A DNA stretch of 64,000 nt from Maribacter forsetii DSM 18668 (GTDB lineage: Bacteria > Bacteroidota > Bacteroidia > Flavobacteriales > Flavobacteriaceae): positions 1,054,001 through 1,118,000 of the forward strand of contig NZ_JQLH01000001.1 of assembly GCF_000744105.1 (NCBI RefSeq), in the 5' to 3' direction. Position 1 is the stretch's first letter. Every line of letters begins with the position of its first letter. The position numbers were made by a program, and so were the translations under genes. The notes under the pieces are model-generated. The model ran no database searches. It was not told where the DNA came from and saw nothing but the letters and a program-made list of their open reading frames with translations. Positions 59,751 to 64,000 of the stretch are shown one piece after another.

Positions 59751-60743
59751 ATGAAAACATTGATTGTTATAGGCGTTTTAATTTTGCTGTTTGTCATATT
59801 CGTAAGTAACTTTTCACGATTTATGGGCGGAATATCAACGAATAAGGCTGCTGAGAATCTAGAGCATTACTTAGAAAAAGAACATAATGATGAGCTTGGT
59901 TTTAGAGAACTAAATCGGTTTTTTAATGCAGCTACCATGAACCCGAATATGTTTACCGTAGTTATTTTCCATAAAGAAATACCTGAAATTGAATTCTACT
60001 GCCATGTGAACCCGAAAGAGCTATTAGAGAACGATATATTATCATACTATGGAACGGAAAACTTGAAAATTGGGGACCTCTACGAAAGAGAACGTAAACG
60101 CTATGAAACGCGACAAAAGGTAAAAGCCGATTTTATAAATGAAATTCCTGAAATCAATTTCGAGAACGATAGGTTTGAAATTTTTGTTCCCGGGGAAATG
60201 AAAACAACTGCTTTACATGATTTGATAGATAGGTTTGTCGCAAGATTGAACAACTCTTATGAGGAGTTGGATATTCCCTACACCATGTCTTTGTTCATTA
60301 AGACCGAAGCCCATCCCGAAGGATATATTGATATTCCGCTAGAGAGTATTGAAAATCAATGGCAGCCGCAAATGTTTATGCTTTCACCCAAAATGAGCGA
60401 TTTTGATACCATAGAAAATAATATAAAAGAGCGCGTACAGTCCGATTTAGATAAGTTGTACCCCAATTATGAAATAGACGATAATTACCATAAAATTATT
60501 TTGGATAAAAACAGTTTGTCAAAAATTGCTTGGGTGCAATACTTGAACGATAAAACGGTGAACAATGATAAAAACGACAAGTGGCAAAACCCTTTAACCG
60601 GACTTTATGTTACCTATTACGATATAGATACGGGGCATTTATATTTTGGGGAAATGATATCTCAGGAAAACGATAAAATTTCCTTTGAGGAGACGCAAGC
60701 CCTTATCAAATTAAAAGTGGAAGCCGAAGGAATTCAAATGTGA
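59751..60743 (+). CDS. Single-pass membrane protein, unknown function
   Basis: The 330-residue protein has one N-terminal transmembrane segment (about residues 3-22, TLIVIGVLILLFVIFVSNF) and a large soluble domain that probably lies in the cytoplasm or periplasm. Three similar alpha/beta units may be present, but no signature is recognised. Sequence composition is normal for the region and the ATG at 59751 gives a typical anchor. It is convergent with the response-regulator gene and lies 154 nt from the preceding gene. Confidence 0.55.
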   Translation: MKTLIVIGVLILLFVIFVSNFSRFMGGISTNKAAENLEHYLEKEHNDELGFRELNRFFNAATMNPNMFTVVIFHKEIPEIEFYCHVNPKELLENDILSYYGTENLKIGDLYERERKRYETRQKVKADFINEIPEINFENDRFEIFVPGEMKTTALHDLIDRFVARLNNSYEELDIPYTMSLFIKTEAHPEGYIDIPLESIENQWQPQMFMLSPKMSDFDTIENNIKERVQSDLDKLYPNYEIDDNYHKIILDKNSLSKIAWVQYLNDKTVNNDKNDKWQNPLTGLYVTYYDIDTGHLYFGEMISQENDKISFEETQALIKLKVEAEGIQM

Positions 60744-60755
60744 AAGTGGCTGAGT

Positions 60756-61391
60756 TTAGTCGAACAAGCCAGATTCAATGGCGTATTTCACGGCTCCAGT
60801 AGTTGTTTTTGACCCTGTCTTTAGAAGAATGTTCTTTCTGTGCGTTTCTACTGTATTTACCGATATAAATAGTTTTTCTGATATTTCTTTGGAGGTCAGT
60901 TCGTCTGCTAACAGGCTAAGCACTTCTTTTTCTCGTGGGGAAAGCTCAATATTCTTATACTTCTTACGCTCAAAAATACTTTCCATATATCGCTGCTTAA
61001 TGACTTCAGAAAAGTATTGCTCGCCATCTAAAACCGTGCGTACCGCTTTTTGCAATTCTTCTTTGCTGGTGAATTTTGGTACGAATCCGTCGGCACCTTT
61101 TTGAATGACCTTGTGTACCGTTCTGTGATTATCTAACATGCTCAACATGATAATCTTTACGGTACTGTGTTTCTTTTTTATCTCGGTCAACAATTCAATA
61201 CCGTCCATTTTTGGCATATTGATATCGCTGATAATCAATCCTATTTCAAACTGCTTCAGTAACCGAACAACCTGTTTTCCTTCTGTCGCAAGATGTACTT
61301 CTCCAATCTCGGGCATGTCGACTAAAATGGTGTTGATACCCTCTAAAAACATTAAATGGTCGTCTGCTATAATGATTTTTGTTTTCTTCAC
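60756..61391 (-). CDS. NarL/FixJ-type response regulator
   Basis: The 211-residue protein has a receiver domain (about residues 1-120; IIADDH pocket, Asp56 in ISDINMPKMDG, Ser/Thr in IMLSML) and a LuxR-type helix-turn-helix (about 147-205, SPREKEVLSLLADELTSKEISEKLFISVNTVETHRKNIL as location). Its ATG overlaps the stop of the histidine kinase gene by 4 nt (61388-61391), so the pair is coupled. The kinase is of the HisKA_3 type, the usual partner. Target genes cannot be read from the sequence. Confidence 0.93.
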   Translation of the reverse strand: MKKTKIIIADDHLMFLEGINTILVDMPEIGEVHLATEGKQVVRLLKQFEIGLIISDINMPKMDGIELLTEIKKKHSTVKIIMLSMLDNHRTVHKVIQKGADGFVPKFTSKEELQKAVRTVLDGEQYFSEVIKQRYMESIFERKKYKNIELSPREKEVLSLLADELTSKEISEKLFISVNTVETHRKNILLKTGSKTTTGAVKYAIESGLFD

Positions 61392-63364
61392 AATGTCTGT
61401 TTTAAAGGAATGTCGATGGTAATAGTAGTTCCGCTGTTGGTACTGGTGTCAATGTCTAAAGAACCTTTCATTTTCTGTAAACGTTCTTTAATGTTTCGCA
61501 GTCCTATACCTTGTTTTTTATGTTCATGGAAACCTTTTCCGTTATCGTTGACCACAATATTCAAATGGTCTTCATGCTTGGTAAGCTGTACTTCTGCATT
61601 GGTAGCTTCTGCATGTTTTAAAATGTTGTTAACCAGTTCTTGTACTACGCGATATACATCGGCAAGAAAGGCATCGGGCAATTGATTAATATTTTCCTTT
61701 GGATAGAAAAATGTTTGAAAATCTATGGTTGCATTTTCAGAAATTTGGTCAATAAAATCACCAAGAAAATTTGTGAATCCCAACGATGCAAAAGCAGGCG
61801 GATGTAATTGATGGGAGAGTCCGCGAACATCTGTACACGCATTGTTTATTGCCATTAATATTCTTTTGGTCTGCGGTTTTTCTTGTTGGTCTTCTATGTA
61901 ATGCTCAAAAGCTATTTTAATTCCTGCCAAATCACTGCCTATACCATCATGAATTTCTCGTGCCAGGCGTGCACGTTCTTCATCTTGACCTTGTTGGTAC
62001 TTTTCTGCCGCAGATAACCTGTAATCTTTGATCATCTGGTTTATTTTCTGGTCGGCATTTTCTTCGCGTTGCATACTTAGTTCTTGCTGAATTTTTAAGC
62101 GCTTGAAATATTGGTGGCGAAGTATAAGCAGGGAAATCAGGACCAAAACAAATCCGGCAATAAAAGCATTTCTAATAATACGTTGTCTTTTTACCGTAAG
62201 TTCTGCCTTTTGCAGTTCGGCTTCGCCCAGTTTTTGTTCTTTTTCAAGTAAATCTATTCGCGTTTCTTTCAATTGTGTTTCATAGCGCTCTTGTAGCTCG
62301 GCAACATACTTTTCTTTATCCAATGAGTTTTGCTGCGAAAGGGTACTCACTCCTTTTTCGTAAAATGCTAGTGCCTTTTTGTAATCACCTTTATCTTGAT
62401 ATAATTGAGAAAGGTTCTTGTAGATGTCCGATTTGTATTGTCTGATGGATTGTTCTTCGCCCATTTCCAAAGCTTGTTCAAAATAGGAAATGGCTTGTTT
62501 TGTATGCCCTAATTTACTTTCGCACAAACCAAGGTCGTTCAGAATAATGACCATATCCGATTTAAAATCGACTTCCTTTAAAAGGGTCAAGGTTTTCTTT
62601 AAAGAAATAACCGCTTCTTTATACTTGTTCTCTTTGACCAACATTTGTGAAAGATTCATGTTGATATACGTAACTACCGCTTTGTTCCCTTCTTTTTCAC
62701 GATAGTCTAGAACGGTTTTAAAATGCTCACGAGCTGCATCATATTTTCCTTGCTCTTTTAAAATACTCGCATAATTAAAGAGGGTTACCAGTACGCCGTC
62801 ATCATCTCCCAATTCTCTGTAGAGGTCAGCGGCACGGTCTAAATTTTCGGTCGCCTTTTTATATTCTTTTTGTAAAACGTAAAGGGTGGCTATATTTTGG
62901 TAGGCATTTGCTTCTTGCTGGGTATCGTCCATTTTTTCGGCATACCGTAAACACTCCAAAAAGCTTTCCATTGCTTTGGGGTAATTGCCAAGATTTTTAT
63001 AGCCCAACGCCAAAATATTATAGCTTGCCGCCAAGCCGTTTTCCATCTCTAGCTCTTTTAGCAGTTCAATGGTTTTTTGGGTTTCACTCACCGCAGTTTT
63101 ATAATCGCCCGAAATATTGCCCAGATTCGCCAGTGCGTAATGCGCCCTGATAGTATGTGTTTTCAGCCCTAATTTTTCACTTTCTTTAAGCCATTTTTGT
63201 GCAGCTTCTTTTGCCAATAGGGGCTGCGAATACACGTTTTTTTGATAAACGTATGAAAGCGAGTCAATTAGCTTGTTTTCTTCTTTGTTTTGCGACCAAC
63301 TATTCGTGTAAACCCCTAAAAACAGGAAGACGATGAGAATTTTATGTAGTGTAATTAGCTTCAT
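61388..63364 (-). CDS. TPR histidine kinase (HisKA_3 / HATPase type)
   Basis: The 658-residue protein has a signal peptide (about residues 1-24), periplasmic TPR repeats (about 75-345), a transmembrane segment (about 398-416), a coiled coil, a HisKA_3 dimerisation domain with phospho-acceptor His472 (REIHDGIGSDLAG), and an HATPase domain (about 560-655, VVQELVNNILKHAEATNAEVQL, NDNGKGFH, GIGLRNIKERL). The first TPR half should sense a ligand or protein in the periplasm. It sits in one operon with the response regulator. Confidence 0.92.
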   Translation of the reverse strand: MKLITLHKILIVFLFLGVYTNSWSQNKEENKLIDSLSYVYQKNVYSQPLLAKEAAQKWLKESEKLGLKTHTIRAHYALANLGNISGDYKTAVSETQKTIELLKELEMENGLAASYNILALGYKNLGNYPKAMESFLECLRYAEKMDDTQQEANAYQNIATLYVLQKEYKKATENLDRAADLYRELGDDDGVLVTLFNYASILKEQGKYDAAREHFKTVLDYREKEGNKAVVTYINMNLSQMLVKENKYKEAVISLKKTLTLLKEVDFKSDMVIILNDLGLCESKLGHTKQAISYFEQALEMGEEQSIRQYKSDIYKNLSQLYQDKGDYKKALAFYEKGVSTLSQQNSLDKEKYVAELQERYETQLKETRIDLLEKEQKLGEAELQKAELTVKRQRIIRNAFIAGFVLVLISLLILRHQYFKRLKIQQELSMQREENADQKINQMIKDYRLSAAEKYQQGQDEERARLAREIHDGIGSDLAGIKIAFEHYIEDQQEKPQTKRILMAINNACTDVRGLSHQLHPPAFASLGFTNFLGDFIDQISENATIDFQTFFYPKENINQLPDAFLADVYRVVQELVNNILKHAEATNAEVQLTKHEDHLNIVVNDNGKGFHEHKKQGIGLRNIKERLQKMKGSLDIDTSTNSGTTITIDIPLKQTL

Positions 63365-63389
63365 TTAAGAATGGGCAAAATTACCACCT

Positions 63390-64000
63390 TTAAGCGAAAT
63401 GGGCAGCCTTAATGTACTTTTTCATTTCCTTTAATTCCTCTCGTTCCTCTGGGTGCATTTCAAAATTTAATCGTGCTAGGTTATCCATGAGGTTGTGCTG
63501 TAGAAAAAGGTCTTCTTCGCTTTGCGATTTTGCCAATTCTTGCTGCTCCCTGAGTTGATTTTCGATAGGATTGTCCCTACTTAAAAGCATGGAAATATAT
63601 TTGTTATACCCACCCATATCTTCCAATGCTTTGGCGTTGTTTTTTAAAGTGTGCAACAGGTAATTAAAATCTTTCGGGAATTCAAAAAACGCACGTTCCG
63701 GATAGCTTTTTAAAACATTTAGAAGGACTTCATAGGCTTCTTGATGTCGCTGTTCATCATTTAAAATGTTGGCGTAGGTATAGTCCGTTTTGAACTCGCG
63801 TGCTTCAGGAACCTCTTTCTGTATGGTTTCGATAATAGTGAGGCAGAGTGAATTTTTAAAACCTTCTTGTGCACATGTTAGTGCTAGTTTTAGATAAAGC
63901 GCCTTGTTGATGGCTTTTGATGCTGCTATCATTAACGATTCTGCAGCTGCAGTATGGTCGTCCAACATCCAATAGATTAAGCCATTATTTCTAAAATCTT
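63390..64000 (-). CDS. TPR-like protein, 5'-truncated by window edge
   Basis: The frame stays open to the end of the window, so the start is outside; at least 203 residues are visible, including about 11 residues before the first ATG (63968). The visible part is helical with TPR-like spacing (DYTYANILNDEQRHQEAYEVLLNVLKSYPERAFFEF), and ends in a charged tail. It is probably cytoplasmic. It lies 25 nt before the histidine kinase gene on the same strand, so it may be co-transcribed with the two-component genes. No function is assigned. Confidence 0.6.
   Translation of the reverse strand, partial: DFRNNGLIYWMLDDHTAAAESLMIAASKAINKALYLKLALTCAQEGFKNSLCLTIIETIQKEVPEAREFKTDYTYANILNDEQRHQEAYEVLLNVLKSYPERAFFEFPKDFNYLLHTLKNNAKALEDMGGYNKYISMLLSRDNPIENQLREQQELAKSQSEEDLFLQHNLMDNLARLNFEMHPEEREELKEMKKYIKAAHFA

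Overview
The window looks like a chromosomal segment of a marine member of the Flavobacteriaceae (Bacteroidota). The support is: low-GC DNA; two SusC/SusD outer-membrane uptake pairs, one with a FecI-type sigma factor and FecR-type anti-sigma factor; many short signal peptides and lipoproteins with Bacteroidota-style lipoboxes; promoter-like TAnnTTTG elements; DUF5690, SIMPL and DUF4132 proteins; and a dispersed repeat of the GGGCGTTACC type. I found no tRNA, rRNA, CRISPR array, insertion sequence or prophage. Genus assignment (Maribacter/Zobellia-like) is a guess.

Layout. 0-9.6 kb holds mixed housekeeping and accessory genes: the 3' part of queE, a lipoprotein metalloprotease, a methyltransferase, a YkgJ-like protein, a VapBC-like toxin-antitoxin pair with a visible operator, a DTW-domain tRNA-modifying enzyme, an unknown protein, an EEP-family enzyme, a sterol-desaturase-like hydroxylase, a NamZ-like muramidase and an FtsX/LolC-like permease. 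9.6-17.5 kb holds an M20 peptidase, an aldose epimerase-like protein, an SRAP/YedK protein, a TfoX-N protein, a SulP transporter, an MBL-rhodanese sulfur enzyme and an exonuclease-GIY-YIG protein. 17.5-19 kb is gene-poor and rich in inverted repeats, with a candidate small RNA.

19.0-48.2 kb is the most interesting part. It combines ethanolamine catabolism (permease, EutB, EutC), a secreted GDPD-like/alkaline phosphatase fusion, an ECF sigma/FecR/SusC/SusD system, secreted metallophosphoesterases and phosphodiesterases, a DUF5690 membrane protein, a TIGR03364-type FAD oxidoreductase, a phosphonatase-like HAD hydrolase, an XRE-cupin regulator, a second SusC/SusD pair and a PbfA-like (R)-1-hydroxy-2-aminoethylphosphonate ammonia-lyase. 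Read together, it looks like an island for scavenging aminoethyl-phosphate and aminoethyl-phosphonate compounds such as lipid or glycan head groups: import through SusCD, phosphoester cleavage outside the cytoplasm, then phosphonoacetaldehyde or ethanolamine breakdown inside. Candidate PHO-box-like 11-bp-period repeats and a pair of 13-bp palindromes lie in front of island genes. Two 65-nt small-RNA-like elements sharing the same 5' sequence flank the island in the same orientation.

48.2-64 kb returns to mixed content: a SIMPL protein, a lone receiver domain, a DUF892-like protein, a large leucine-rich-repeat protein, a giant DUF5724/DUF4132 protein with two small downstream genes (one dispersed repeat sits inside this cluster), two unknown proteins, and a TPR histidine kinase with its LuxR-type response regulator. 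The window ends inside a TPR-like gene of unknown role.
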